Shown here in pieces: positions 37,225-46,079 of a stretch of DNA of 64,000 bases; positions within the stretch are counted from its first letter, which is position 1, and each line of letters begins with the position of its first letter. Made by a program: the position numbers and the translations under genes. The DNA comes from Thermopolyspora flexuosa. Its GTDB lineage: Bacteria; Actinomycetota; Actinomycetes; Streptosporangiales; Streptosporangiaceae. The notes under the pieces are model-generated. The model did not search any database, was not told the DNA's origin, and was given only the letters and a program-made list of their open reading frames with translations. Location of the stretch: NCBI RefSeq assembly GCF_006716785.1, contig NZ_VFPQ01000001.1:3782001-3846000 (forward strand). The letters are read 5' to 3'.

Positions 37225-38167
37225 GTGTCGATCCGTGAACTCGTCATCCTCGGCACCGCGAGCGCGGTTCCCACCCGCCTGCGCAACCACAACGGGTACC
37301 TGCTGCGCTGGGACGGGGCCGGTTTCCTGTTCGATCCCGGCGAGGGGACCCAGCGGCAGATGCTGCACGCCGGGGTGACGGTGCACGGCATCGACTGGCT
37401 GTGCATCACCCACTTCCACGGCGACCACTGCCTCGGCGTGCCCGGCGTGGTCCAGCGCATCGCCCGGGACGGGGTGCCCCACCCCCGTACACGCCGTCTA
37501 CCCGGCCGGCGGGGAGGCGTACTGGCGGCGCCTACGGCACGCCGCGGAGTTCACGGACACCGAGGTGATCCGGCCCGTGCCGGTGAGCGGTGCCGTGGCG
37601 GAGTTCGACGCCGGACCGGTCAAACTCACCGCCCGCCCGCTCTCCCACTCCGTGGACGCCTACGGCTACCGGATCGACGAGCCCGCGGGCATCCGAATGC
37701 TCCCCGAGCGGCTCGCCCGGTACGGCATCACCGGCCCGGCCGTGCGCGAACTCCAGGCCTCCGGCCGGGTCACCGCCCCGGACGGGTCCACCGTGTTGCT
37801 CGAGCAGTGCAGCGTCCCCCGCCCCGGCCAGAGCGCGGCGTTCGTCATGGACACCCGCCTGTGCGACAACGTGTTCGCCCTCGCCGACGGGGTGGACCTG
37901 CTCGTCATCGAGTCGACCTTCCTGTCCACCGAGAAGGACCTCGCCGACACCTACGGCCACCTCACCGCGGCGCAGGCCGGCCGGGTCGCCGCCGAGTGCA
38001 ACATACGCCGCCTCGTCCTCACCCACTTCTCCGAGCGCTACTCCACCGACGACGAGCCCCGCTTCCTCGCCGAGGCCGCCGAGCACTACACCGGCGACAT
38101 CGTCCTCGCCCGCGACCTGCTCCGCGTCCCCGTCCCCAAGCGCACCACCCCTCCGGCCACCTCCTGA
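37225..38167 (+). pseudogene. rnz: ribonuclease Z gene with an apparent +1 frameshift
   Basis: Two adjacent frames together encode a full-length RNase Z of about 313 residues. Frame one, from GTG 37225, gives [32 protein letters not shown] and the metal motif [10 protein letters not shown]. Frame two continues with [48 protein letters not shown] and [10 protein letters not shown]. The switch falls at the run of five C at 37482-37486: with four C the reading would be continuous. RNase Z trims tRNA 3' ends, especially where CCA is not encoded, and is usually needed. A sequencing error is as likely as a real mutation. If real, the first product lacks the second half of the active site. Confidence 0.8.
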
Positions 38168-38447
38168 CCGCCTCGTCCACCTTTGCCGCCCTGTCTGTGC
38201 CGACCGGCCCCGGCGCGGGACGGCCGGGAAGGCGATGTGCGCCCCACGACCGGCCGACAGGCCGGCCACCGGTGCCGGCATGAGTCGGGCGACATCGTCG
38301 AGCCGCCATGTCGCCGAGACCTCGCCATGGCGATCACCGCGACGCTCGTGGAGGAAATGGCGGAAAGCGCGACACGTGATCCGCAGTCGTCCACAGAATC
38401 CCGTTCGCCGCCGCGGGGAGCGGGTCCGCGCCGCGAGAGTTCGGCAC

Positions 38448-39044
38448 ATGACCTGGCTTTCGACCCGGCCGCGTCTCCTCCTGCGGACGGCGTCCCGGCT
38501 CGGCGTCCGCGCCGCAGCCCGCGCGCGGGGCGTACCCGCCCTGACCGCGCTCGCCGTGTTCATGCTCGCCACCCCGACGCCGACGCCCACGGTGCCGGAG
38601 ACACTCGAACCGCGCTGGCGCGCCCCGCTGGCCCCGCCGATCCGGGTGCTGCGACACTTCGCCCCTCCCTCTCTGCCGTGGCTGTCCGGGCACAGGGGCG
38701 TCGACCTCGCCGCCGAGCCGGGGACACAGATCCACGCCGCCGGGGCCGGACGCGTCGGGTACGCGGGCGACGTGGCCGGGCGGGGCGTGGTCACGATCCT
38801 GCACGAGGGCGGGCTGCGCACCACGTACCTGCCGGTGCGCCCGCTGGTCGAGCGTGGCGCGACCGTACGGCCCGGCGACGTGATCGGCGTGCTGGAGCCG
38901 CTGCCCGGCCACTGCCCCACGTCCTGCCTCCACTGGGGCCTGCTCCGCGGGGACCGGTACCTTGACCCGCTCCTGCTGCTGGGCCACGCCCGGGTACGGC
39001 TGCTTCCCATCTGGGGCGTCCCCTTCGGCGCTCCCGGCGGGTGA
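38448..39044 (+). CDS. M23-family (LytM-like) protein with altered active-site motifs
   Basis: A 198-residue protein. Residues 1-45 hold an Arg-rich start and a hydrophobic segment ending LAVFMLATP, likely a signal peptide or anchor. Residues about 75-185 are an M23 domain. HRGVDLAA supplies the first zinc His and Asp, and LHWGLL supplies the last His. The first His of the usual HxH motif is Cys (SCLHWG), and the usual YxHL catalytic region reads TTYLPV. It may therefore bind peptidoglycan or regulate amidases, as EnvC/NlpD-type proteins do, rather than cut. The 3' end lies within repeat copy A. Confidence 0.75.
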   Translation: MTWLSTRPRLLLRTASRLGVRAAARARGVPALTALAVFMLATPTPTPTVPETLEPRWRAPLAPPIRVLRHFAPPSLPWLSGHRGVDLAAEPGTQIHAAGAGRVGYAGDVAGRGVVTILHEGGLRTTYLPVRPLVERGATVRPGDVIGVLEPLPGHCPTSCLHWGLLRGDRYLDPLLLLGHARVRLLPIWGVPFGAPGG

Positions 39045-39196
39045 GCGCGCCGAGGCGGAAGGCGGCACAACCCTCGATGAGCTCGCGGACGCTCCGCCCA
39101 CCCAGCCGAGCCACTGCGCCTCGGGAACAACGACGATCCCCGCGCGGAGTCTGACGCTCGGCCGCTGCTCGCCCGCTGACAACCGACCGGCAGGCG
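38996..39196 (+). repeat. imperfect repeat copy A, overlapping the M23 gene end
   Basis: Begins ctgcttcccatctggggc near 39000, then a divergent middle, then cctcgggaacaacgacgat and a tail with ctcgcccgctgacaaccga. The same blocks in the same order recur in copies B and C. Boundaries are approximate. Confidence 0.7.
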
Positions 39197-39212
39197 AAAC
39201 GCTCGGCGCCCC

Positions 39213-39403
39213 GATCCGCTGCTTCCCATCTGGCAGGCTCCCCTCCGCGCTCCCAGCCGGATGCGCATGCCGGGCAGAATGCCCCTGATGAACCCGCAGT
39301 CGTCGGCCCGCGCAGCCGAGTCCCCAACGCCTCGGAAACAACGACGATCACCATGCGGGCCTGACGCTCGGCCGCAGCTCGCCCGCTGACAACCGACCGG
39401 CGG
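39213..39403 (+). repeat. imperfect repeat copy B
   Basis: The blocks gatccgctgcttcccatct, caggctcccct, gatgcgcatgccggg, gatgaacccgcagtcgtcgg, acgacgatcacc and cgctgacaaccgaccgg occur in order. The outer parts match copy A and the left part matches copy C closely. Confidence 0.75.
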
Positions 39404-39691
39404 GCTCGGCTTCGCGCCCGCGGGCTCCCGCCGGATCGAGGACGACACGCTCGGCAGCCGCCGGTACGTGGTGGGCCTGCGCGACGGCCGCCGCCTCGAC
39501 GTCACCGTGCTCGACCGGGACCGGCAGGTCGCCGGGCTGGTCTACCGCATCTGGCGGCGGCTCCGCCTGCACACCGAGAGCCGCCACCGTGATCCGGTCG
39601 CTGCGGCCGAGCTGAAGCGCGAGGCGCTCATGGCGTACGCGGCGCACGCCGCCGGGGCGAACATCCCGGAAGCGCTGGTTACGCGGCACCT
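39403..39691 (+). pseudogene. fragment of a flippase-like (lysylphosphatidylglycerol synthase TM domain) gene
   Basis: In one frame the segment between repeats B and C encodes about 95 residues: RYVVGLRDGRRLDVTVLDRD, then QVAGLVYRIWRRLRL and ELKREALMAYAAHAAGANIP. This matches the cytoplasmic kinase-like region of large actinobacterial flippase-like membrane proteins, especially the DGR-LDVTVLDRD-QVAG-LYR-WRRLRL pattern. There is no start codon context, a stop lies just upstream in frame, and the frame runs out through repeat C. None of the membrane domain is present, so it is a remnant. Confidence 0.6.
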
Positions 39692-39842
39692 CGATCCGCT
39701 GTTTCCGGTCTGGCAGGCTCCCCTCGGCGCTCCCAGTCGGATGCGCATGCCGGGTAGAAGGCGGTATCGCCCCCGATGAACCCGCAGTCGTCGGCCCGCG
39801 CAGCCAAGCCCGCAGCTCCACGCGAGCAGTGACGATCACCGC
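39692..39842 (+). repeat. imperfect repeat copy C
   Basis: Starts gatccgctgtttccggtct and continues ggcaggctcccctcggcgc, gatgcgcatgccgggtag, then gatgaacccgcagtcgtcgg and tgacgatcaccgct. It is closest to copy B but lacks the final block of about 40 bp. It ends about 130 bp before the dprA stop. Confidence 0.75.
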
Positions 39843-39971
39843 TTGATACGGCCCTCAGCGCGGCGCACCGTCCGGCGACCGAGCGGTGGACGATACACGG
39901 GTGACGCGGTGCCTGGAACCGTCCGTCGCGCTGCTGATGGCCGCCCGCCCGGCCGTACCTGCCTCGGCGGC

Positions 39972-41381
39972 TCAGCGACCGCGGTCCGGCCGCACCCGCC
40001 AGCCGCGCCGGTGGCGTTCGACGTATCCGGCGGCGGCGAGGCCACCGAGGCAGCTGAGCACGGTGGGCAGATCGACTCCGGCCGCCACCGCGATGGTCGC
40101 GGGCCCGGCGCCCACTCCCGCAGGCACCGCGTCGAGTACCCGGCGCATGGGCTCGCTGAGCAGGTCGCGGGGAAGCACCGGTCCCCGGCGCCGGGGCGCA
40201 AGGTCGTCGCCGATGACGCCGACCAGCTCGACCACCTCGTCGGCGTTCGTGACGCAGACCGCCCTGCCCTCCCGGATGAGCCGGTGGCATCCGGCCGAGG
40301 CGGCGGAGGTGATCGGGCCCGGCACCGCGCCCACCGGGCGCCGCAGCGACTCGGCGTGGCCGGCGGTGTTCAGCGCGCCGCTGCGCAGGGCGGCCTCCAC
40401 GACGACCGTGCCACGGGACAGCGCGGCGATGAGGCGGTTGCGGACCAGGAACCGGGATCGGGTGGGCCGCACGCCCGGCGCGCACTCGCTGACCAGGAGG
40501 CCGTTGTCCCGTACCGCGCGGAACAGGTCGTGGTGGCCGAGGGGATAGTCGACGTCGGTGCCGCAGGCGAGTACCACGATCGTCGGTGACGCGCTCGCCA
40601 GGGCGCCGCGGTGCGCCGCCCCGTCGATCCCGTAGGCGCCGCCGGAGACGACCGTCCAGCCGGCGTCGCCGAGGGTGGCGCCGAACTCGGCCGCCACGTG
40701 CACCCCGTAGGCGGTGGCGGCGCGGGAGCCGACGACGGCGACCGACCGCAGGCACGAGAAGCGCAGGTCGGCGTCCCCGTGCAACCACAGCCCGTACGGC
40801 CGGGCCGTGCCGAGATCGTCGAGCTGGGTGGGCCACTCGACGTCGCCCGGCACGATGAGCCGTGCCCCCACGCTTTCCCCTGCGGCGATGTCCCGCTCCG
40901 GATCGGCAAGCTCGAGCCGTGCCCGCCACGCCTCGATGAGCCGCGGCAGATCACCCCGCGTCCCGACGACCACCGGCCCCGCCCGCTCTCCGGGCGCGGC
41001 GCCATCCGCGCCATCCGCGTCCGTTTCCCCACCGGCACCGGTCGATCCGCCACCGTCCGGGCCGCCACCGTCCGTGGATTCGGCCGTCTCCCCGTCCGCG
41101 GACCGGGTTGGGACGCCAACGTCGGCAGGTGCCACGGCACCGTCCCGCGCGGTCTCCTGGGCCGCGCGGCACTCGGCGGCGAGCTCACGGGCAAGACGCC
41201 GCGCGTCTCCGCCCTGACGCAGCCGCCGCAGGATCTCCACGGCCCCGAGATGGTCGAGCAGGTGACCCATGACCCGCTCACCCGGGTCGGCGACGCGCAT
41301 CAGCGTGGCCCGGGCCGCACGCTCGTCGTCGGAGACCGGTCGCGCGGCGGATCCTGGGCTCTCGGCGTGCGGGTTCACCAT
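39972..41381 (-). CDS. dprA: DNA-processing protein DprA/Smf
   Basis: A 469-residue protein that loads RecA on incoming single strands in competent bacteria. The Rossmann-like core is clear: RSVAVVGSRAATAYGVHVA, VVSGGAYGIDGAAHRGAL, VVLACGTDVDYPLGH, LLVSECAPGVRPTRSRFLVR, GTVVVEAALRSGALNTAGHA and VGAVPGPI. A C-terminal winged-helix DML1-like domain ends the chain. Between the SAM-like N-terminal domain and the core sits an unusual acidic, Gly-rich low-complexity stretch of about 45 residues. The next gene on the same strand is a YifB/ComM-type gene, about 290 bp upstream. Confidence 0.93.
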   Translation of the reverse strand: MVNPHAESPGSAARPVSDDERAARATLMRVADPGERVMGHLLDHLGAVEILRRLRQGGDARRLARELAAECRAAQETARDGAVAPADVGVPTRSADGETAESTDGGGPDGGGSTGAGGETDADGADGAAPGERAGPVVVGTRGDLPRLIEAWRARLELADPERDIAAGESVGARLIVPGDVEWPTQLDDLGTARPYGLWLHGDADLRFSCLRSVAVVGSRAATAYGVHVAAEFGATLGDAGWTVVSGGAYGIDGAAHRGALASASPTIVVLACGTDVDYPLGHHDLFRAVRDNGLLVSECAPGVRPTRSRFLVRNRLIAALSRGTVVVEAALRSGALNTAGHAESLRRPVGAVPGPITSAASAGCHRLIREGRAVCVTNADEVVELVGVIGDDLAPRRRGPVLPRDLLSEPMRRVLDAVPAGVGAGPATIAVAAGVDLPTVLSCLGGLAAAGYVERHRRGWRVRPDRGR

Positions 41382-41667
41382 GCGGCACCACCTGCCTCGG
41401 AACCACCCGACCCAAGGCGAAGCCTGTCGAGCGCAGGGGCCGCGGATTCCGACCCCGCGGCACCGGCCGGCAGCCGTCCCCGATCACCACGATGTCCGGG
41501 CGGGCCGCTGCGGCGAACCGGCACATCGGCGACGCGAGGCTCGCCGTCTCGACGGTCCCGTTCGCCAGGAGGTGGCTGCCGGTGCGGAGCGATGACGGCT
41601 GCTGGACGGCCGCACGGCACAGACGCGCGTATCGCGACGCGGGTGAAAGGGCGGGTGTGGCGGATGT

Positions 41668-43326
41668 TCATGGCGCACCTCGCCAGAGGGTGAGGGCCGC
41701 GTGGGTCTCGTCGGCGGTGGGACGGTCCTTGCCTGCGAGATCGGCGAGGGTCCACGAGACCCGGATGGCGCGGTCGACGCCGCGGGCGCTCAGCTCGCCG
41801 GTGTCGAGGCACCGCTGGAGCGGCGCCATCGCGTCCTCGGGGATGCGGAGCTCGCGGTGGAGGACCGAGGTGGGGACCTCGGCGTTGCAGCGCCACGGCG
41901 TCCCGGCGAGGCGGCGGGCGGCGCGTTCGCGGGCGAGCAGGACGCGCTCGGCGACGGTCTTGCTCGACTCGATGAAGCGGCGGTCGGCGAGCAGCTCGCG
42001 GCGGGTGAACCGGTGGAGGGTGACCTTCACGTCGACGCGGTCGAGCAGCGGGCCGGAGAGCCGGGCGAGGTAGCGGCGGCGGATGTTGGGGGTGCAGCCG
42101 CAGCTGCCACCGGCCATGCCGGCCTGGCCGCAGGGGCAGGGATTGGCGGCGAGGACGAGGAGGAACCGGGCGGGAAAGGTCACGGCGCCTGCGGCCCGCG
42201 CCACGGTGACCACGCCCGACTCGAGCGGCTGGCGCAGCGAGTCGAGCACCGTGGCGGGGAACTCCGGCGCCTCGTCGAGGAAGAGCACGCCCCTGTGGGC
42301 GAGGCTCACCGCGCCGGGCCGTACCAGGCCGGTGCCGCCGCCGATGATCGCCGCGGCGGTGGCGGTGTGGTGCGGGGCGACGAACGGCGCGCGGGTCAGC
42401 AGCGGGCTGCCGGGCGGCAGGGCACCCGCCACCGAGTGGATCGCGGTGACCTCCAGCGCCTGGTCGCGGTCGAGCGGGGGCAGCAGCGTGGGCAGGCGCT
42501 CGGCCAGCATGGTCTTGCCGGTGCCCGGCGGGCCGAGCATCCACAGGTTGTGCCCACCGGCCGCGCAGACCTCGAGGGCGTGTCGCGCCTCCGCCTGGCC
42601 GACCACGTCGGCGAGGTCGAGCGGGCGGCGCGCCTCCCACAGCCCGGTCGGCTGGGGCACCGCCGGGTGCTCCGCGGCTTCCACGCCGTCGCCGTGCCCG
42701 GGACCGCCGGCGTCCGCGGCGGCACCCGTCGCCTGGTCCTGCGCGTTCCCTGTCTCGGCGGTACGGGCCTCGGGCGGATCCGCGGCGTCGATCGGCGACC
42801 GGCCGTGCGCGCCGTCCTCGCGCAGCCACTCGACCAGGCGGGCGAACGAGCTTGCCGGGACGATGGTGATGTCGGGCACCAGGCGCGCCTCGGCCGCGTT
42901 CGCCGCGGGGACGATCGCGGTGCGGGCGCCCGCCTCCGCGGCGGCGAGCACCGCGGGCAGCACGCCGCGCACCGGGCGGATCGATCCGTCGAGGCCGAGC
43001 TCGCCGATGAAGAACGGCTCCGCGATCCGGTCCGGGTGTACCAGCCGCGCGGCTCCGGCGATCGCGACGGCGATCGCCAGGTCGAAGTGGCCGCCCTTCT
43101 TCGGCAGGCCGGCGGGAAACAGGCTCACCGTGATCCGGGCGTCGGGCCAGGCGAACCCGCTGTTGATGACGGCCGAGCGGACGCGGCCCCGCGCCTCGCT
43201 CAGCGCGGTGTCGAGAAGGCCGATCAAATGGATGCCCGGCACGCCGCGGCCCACGTCGGCCTCGACCTCCACCACCCGGCCGCTGATGCCGACCAGCGCG
43301 ACGCAGCGGGTGCGGGCGACGGGCAT
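41668..43326 (-). CDS. YifB/ComM family Mg-chelatase-like ATPase
   Basis: A 552-residue protein. Residues 1-165 are the ChlI-type N-terminal domain (VEVEADVGRGVPGIHLIGLL, VRSAVINSGFAWPDARITV, LPKKGGHFDLAIAV). Walker A GPPGTGKTMLAERL lies near residue 265, Walker B in VLFLDEAPEF, and the zinc-like CPCGQ/CGCTP pair near residue 395. ComM homologues are helicases for branch migration during transformation. An Asp/Ala/Gly-rich linker separates the domains. The ATG directly follows the stop of the YraN gene. Confidence 0.92.
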   Translation of the reverse strand: MPVARTRCVALVGISGRVVEVEADVGRGVPGIHLIGLLDTALSEARGRVRSAVINSGFAWPDARITVSLFPAGLPKKGGHFDLAIAVAIAGAARLVHPDRIAEPFFIGELGLDGSIRPVRGVLPAVLAAAEAGARTAIVPAANAAEARLVPDITIVPASSFARLVEWLREDGAHGRSPIDAADPPEARTAETGNAQDQATGAAADAGGPGHGDGVEAAEHPAVPQPTGLWEARRPLDLADVVGQAEARHALEVCAAGGHNLWMLGPPGTGKTMLAERLPTLLPPLDRDQALEVTAIHSVAGALPPGSPLLTRAPFVAPHHTATAAAIIGGGTGLVRPGAVSLAHRGVLFLDEAPEFPATVLDSLRQPLESGVVTVARAAGAVTFPARFLLVLAANPCPCGQAGMAGGSCGCTPNIRRRYLARLSGPLLDRVDVKVTLHRFTRRELLADRRFIESSKTVAERVLLARERAARRLAGTPWRCNAEVPTSVLHRELRIPEDAMAPLQRCLDTGELSARGVDRAIRVSWTLADLAGKDRPTADETHAALTLWRGAP

Positions 43327-43680
43327 TCAGCTCACCCCCCGCTCGTGGCGGACGACGAACTCGCCCGCGAACCGCTCGAGCGCCACCACGTCGACCCGCA
43401 CACGCGCGAACCGCTCGCGCCGACCGGCCAGCCAGCGGGTCGCGAGGCCGTACAGCCTGGCCACCTTCTCCGGGGTCACCGCCTCCAGCGCCGTGCCGTG
43501 ACTGTGCCCCGAGCGCGTCTTCACCTCGACCGCGACCAGGGTGTCGCCGTCCCGCGCGAGGATGTCGACCTCGCCCTCCCGGCAACGCCAGTTGCGTTCG
43601 AGGATGCGCATGCCGGAGTTCCGGATGAACGCGGCCGCGATCTCCTCGCCGTGTCTGCCGAGCGCATTACCAACGGCCAT
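43327..43680 (-). CDS. YraN family (UPF0102) nuclease-like protein
   Basis: A 117-residue protein with a restriction-endonuclease-like core: GRHGEEIAAAFIRNSGMRIL, then EGEVDILARDGDTLVAVEVK, holding the E-x-D and E-x-K residues. The family often neighbours the YifB gene and dprA, as here, but its role is unknown. ATG 43680 follows GGAGGTGG; the residues before it in frame are not conserved-looking. Confidence 0.92.
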   Translation of the reverse strand: MAVGNALGRHGEEIAAAFIRNSGMRILERNWRCREGEVDILARDGDTLVAVEVKTRSGHSHGTALEAVTPEKVARLYGLATRWLAGRRERFARVRVDVVALERFAGEFVVRHERGVS

Positions 43681-44143
43681 GGGACCACCTCCGGCCCACA
43701 ACCATCGCGGGAGCGGCACCCCGGCACGGCGTTAGAGCGCGATTCTGTGGACAACCACGGCCTGTGGAAACAGCCGGCCGAGCCGTACGAACGGCGGCGC
43801 GATCAACGGAGAGGCGGGAGGTTCGACCTCACGGTCGGACGGCCGCGATGCGAGACACGGATGACGGCGACGACCACCCCGTGACACGGCAGGGCGCCAG
43901 GGGACGCGCCCATCCGCCCCTCGAGGCCCACGGCGGGCGGAGACCCGGGGCACCTCGGCCAGGCACCGGTGGCCGGGCGTCGTCGATGGGAGACGCGTAC
44001 GACGGTCAGCGGAGACCGTAGGCGGGCCACTGCCCGCGTACCGCGACGATCGGCGTGCCGCTCACGAGGCCCCTGCCGGCTCGCCCGGTGCCTCCGCCGA
44101 GGCACCGATCGGCTCGGGCGCCGGGCGGGCGGGGCGCAACGGA
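43681..44143. other. 463-bp region between the DUF2469 and YraN genes
   Basis: No gene is recognisable. A TGTGGACAA at 43746-43754 matches a DnaA box but stands alone. The region may hold a terminator for the upstream gene and a promoter for the competence-type genes. Confidence 0.4.
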
Positions 44144-44467
44144 TCAGCTCGAGAAACCCTCCTTGGGCATCTCGAGGTCGGGCTTGGCGAGTTCCTCGAT
44201 GTTGACGTCCTTGAACGTGACCACGCGGACGTTCTTCACAAACCGCGCGGGGCGGTACATGTCCCAGACCCAGGCGTCCTGCATCCGCACGTCGAAGTAG
44301 ACGTCCCCGTTCTCGGCCGTGCGCACGTCGAGATCGACCGAGTTGGTGAGGTAGAACCGCCGCTCGGTTTCGACGACATAGGTGAACAGGCCCACGACGT
44401 CGCGGTACTCCCGGTAGAGCTGCAGCTCCATCTCGGTCTCGTACTTCTCGAGATCCTCTGCGCTCAT
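44144..44467 (-). CDS. DUF2469 family protein
   Basis: A 107-residue soluble acidic protein, highly conserved among actinobacteria: EDLEKYETEMELQLYREYRD near the start, RRFYLTNSVDLDVR, VRMQDAWVWDMYRPARFV and VVTFKDVNIEEL. The function is unknown. ATG 44467 has GGAGG. Its position just downstream of rnhB is conserved across the phylum. Confidence 0.9.
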   Translation of the reverse strand: MSAEDLEKYETEMELQLYREYRDVVGLFTYVVETERRFYLTNSVDLDVRTAENGDVYFDVRMQDAWVWDMYRPARFVKNVRVVTFKDVNIEELAKPDLEMPKEGFSS

Positions 44468-44566
44468 TCCGGTCCTCCTGTTCCGTGCTTCTGGGTCGCA
44501 TGCACCTGGTCTCGCGCGGTCGGTGCCCGATATCGCGCCGCATCGCGCCCAGATCGGCATGCCCGA

Positions 44567-45253
44567 TCAGGCAACGCCGGCCCCCAGTTCATTGTCCCGT
44601 ATCCTCTCCCCCCTGCCGGACCGCGCCACCGTCACGAACGAGAAGCGGTGGTGCGGGCTCGGCCCGTACCTGGCGAGCGCCGCCCGGTGCGCGGGGGTGA
44701 CGTACCCCTTGTGTTCGGCGAAGCCGTACTCCGGAAAGGACTCGTGCAAGGTGGTCATGATGCCGTCCCTGGTCACCTTCGCCACGATGGACGCGGCCGC
44801 CACGCAGGCCGCTACCTGATCCCCCTTCCAGATCGCCAGGGACGGCGCCGGCAGCCCCGGCACCGCGAAGCCGTCGACGAGTACATACCCGGGCTCACAG
44901 CTCAACCCGGCGACGGCACGGCGCATCCCGGTGACGTTGCACCGGTGCAGCCCGCGGGCGTCGATCTCGGCCGGAGGGATCACCACGACGTGCACGGCAC
45001 GCGCCGTCGCCATGATGCGCTCGTACAGCTCCTCCCGCCGCGCGGGCGTGATCAGCTTGGAGTCGGTGAGCCCGTCGATCTCGCGTCCCAGGATGACCGC
45101 GGCGACCACCAGCGGCCCGGCGCAGGCACCCCGCCCCGCCTCGTCGACCCCGGCGATCGGGGACAGCCCTCGCCGGGCGAGCGCACGCTCGTAGCCGTAG
45201 AGTCCCGAATCCCGCCGGACGACGCTCGGGCGCGGCCGATAGGCAACAGTCAT
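44567..45253 (-). CDS. rnhB: ribonuclease HII
   Basis: A 228-residue nuclease that removes ribonucleotides from RNA-DNA hybrids. Catalytic acidic residues lie in IAGVDEAGRGACAGPLVVAA, in LTDSKLITPARREELYE and in GYVLVDGFAVPG. ASIVAKVTRDGIM and GYVTPAHRAALARYGPSPHH complete the domain. The start at 45253 has no strong ribosome-binding site; an upstream frame extension to 45394 is Arg-rich and unlikely. It lies about 120 bp after the first lepB gene. Confidence 0.95.
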   Translation of the reverse strand: MTVAYRPRPSVVRRDSGLYGYERALARRGLSPIAGVDEAGRGACAGPLVVAAVILGREIDGLTDSKLITPARREELYERIMATARAVHVVVIPPAEIDARGLHRCNVTGMRRAVAGLSCEPGYVLVDGFAVPGLPAPSLAIWKGDQVAACVAAASIVAKVTRDGIMTTLHESFPEYGFAEHKGYVTPAHRAALARYGPSPHHRFSFVTVARSGRGERIRDNELGAGVA

Positions 45254-45374
45254 GACAGTACGCAGCGTATGCCGCCTCGCGCCGCGGCGGCCATACGATA
45301 ACCGCCACTCCCGGCCCGGCCGTCCCGTCCCGCGCGGGCGCCGAGCGGCAGGGCGCGGCCCACGGCGGAGCACG

Positions 45375-46079
45375 TCACCGGGACGCCGACGCACCGGAGG
45401 GCGAGGGGACCTTCTCGAAGGCGTTCGTGGACAGCAGCTTCATCCGGGACGGCGGCCAGTACACCGCCCACGCCCGGCCCACCACCGCGTCCTCGGAGAT
45501 CGTGCCGGAGTGCTTGTCGTTGATGAAGGCCCGCGAGTCACGCGACGCGACCCGGTGGTCCCCCATCACCCACAGCCGTCCCTTCGGCACCTTCACCTCG
45601 AAGGACTCACCCGAGGCGTAGTCGCCGGGGTGGAGGTACTCCTCGTCGACCGGCACGCCGTTCACCGAGAGCCGGTGCTTCTTGTCGCAGCACTTCACCG
45701 TGTCGCCGCCGACCGCGATGACCCGCTTGATCCACTCCTGGCCGTCCCAGCCCCTGAACACCACGACGTCGCCGCGCTGGGGCGGGCCGGACAGCCGGTT
45801 GACCAGCACCCGGTCGTGCTCGAGCAGGGTGTTCTCCATCGACTCCGACGGGATCCAGAAGGTGCCGATGACGAACGCGCGCAGCAGCAGCGCCACCACC
45901 ACGCCGCCGGCGATGAGCATGAGCGACTCCAGCCAGGCGCTGCGCTTCTTCGCCGGCCGGGTGCTCGCCGTCTCCCCGTCCTTCTCGTCCGCGGCGGCCG
46001 CCGGCGCAGTGGCCTCCTCGCTCGGGGCCGCGGGCGCGTTCTCGGGCACGTTGCCCGTGTCGTTGCCGGTACGGCTCAT
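45375..46079 (-). CDS. lepB: signal peptidase I, copy 1
   Basis: A 234-residue membrane protease that cleaves Sec and Tat signal peptides outside the membrane. After a polar, Ala/Glu-rich N-terminal tail, one membrane helix (LESLMLIAGGVVVALLLRAF) leads to the catalytic Ser in WIPSESMENTL. The catalytic Lys lies in EWIKRVIAVGGDTVKCC, and GRLWVMGDHRVASRDSR is box E. There is no C-terminal helix. Its start overlaps the stop of the second copy by 4 bp, so the pair is coupled. Confidence 0.94.
   Translation of the reverse strand: MSRTGNDTGNVPENAPAAPSEEATAPAAAADEKDGETASTRPAKKRSAWLESLMLIAGGVVVALLLRAFVIGTFWIPSESMENTLLEHDRVLVNRLSGPPQRGDVVVFRGWDGQEWIKRVIAVGGDTVKCCDKKHRLSVNGVPVDEEYLHPGDYASGESFEVKVPKGRLWVMGDHRVASRDSRAFINDKHSGTISEDAVVGRAWAVYWPPSRMKLLSTNAFEKVPSPSGASASR

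Noticed and set aside
37532-39505. Large minus-strand frame over rnz, the M23 gene and the repeats
   Set aside because: Low-complexity Arg/Pro/Ser translation opposite genes with clear domains; its apparent internal repeats are the DNA repeats A and B.
39692-39842. Repeats B and C as insertion-sequence ends
   Set aside because: They are direct, not inverted, no transposase is present and no target duplication is visible.
43746-43754. Exact DnaA box (TGTGGACAA)
   Set aside because: A single 9-mer is expected about once by chance in this length, and there is no cluster or dnaA/dnaN nearby.
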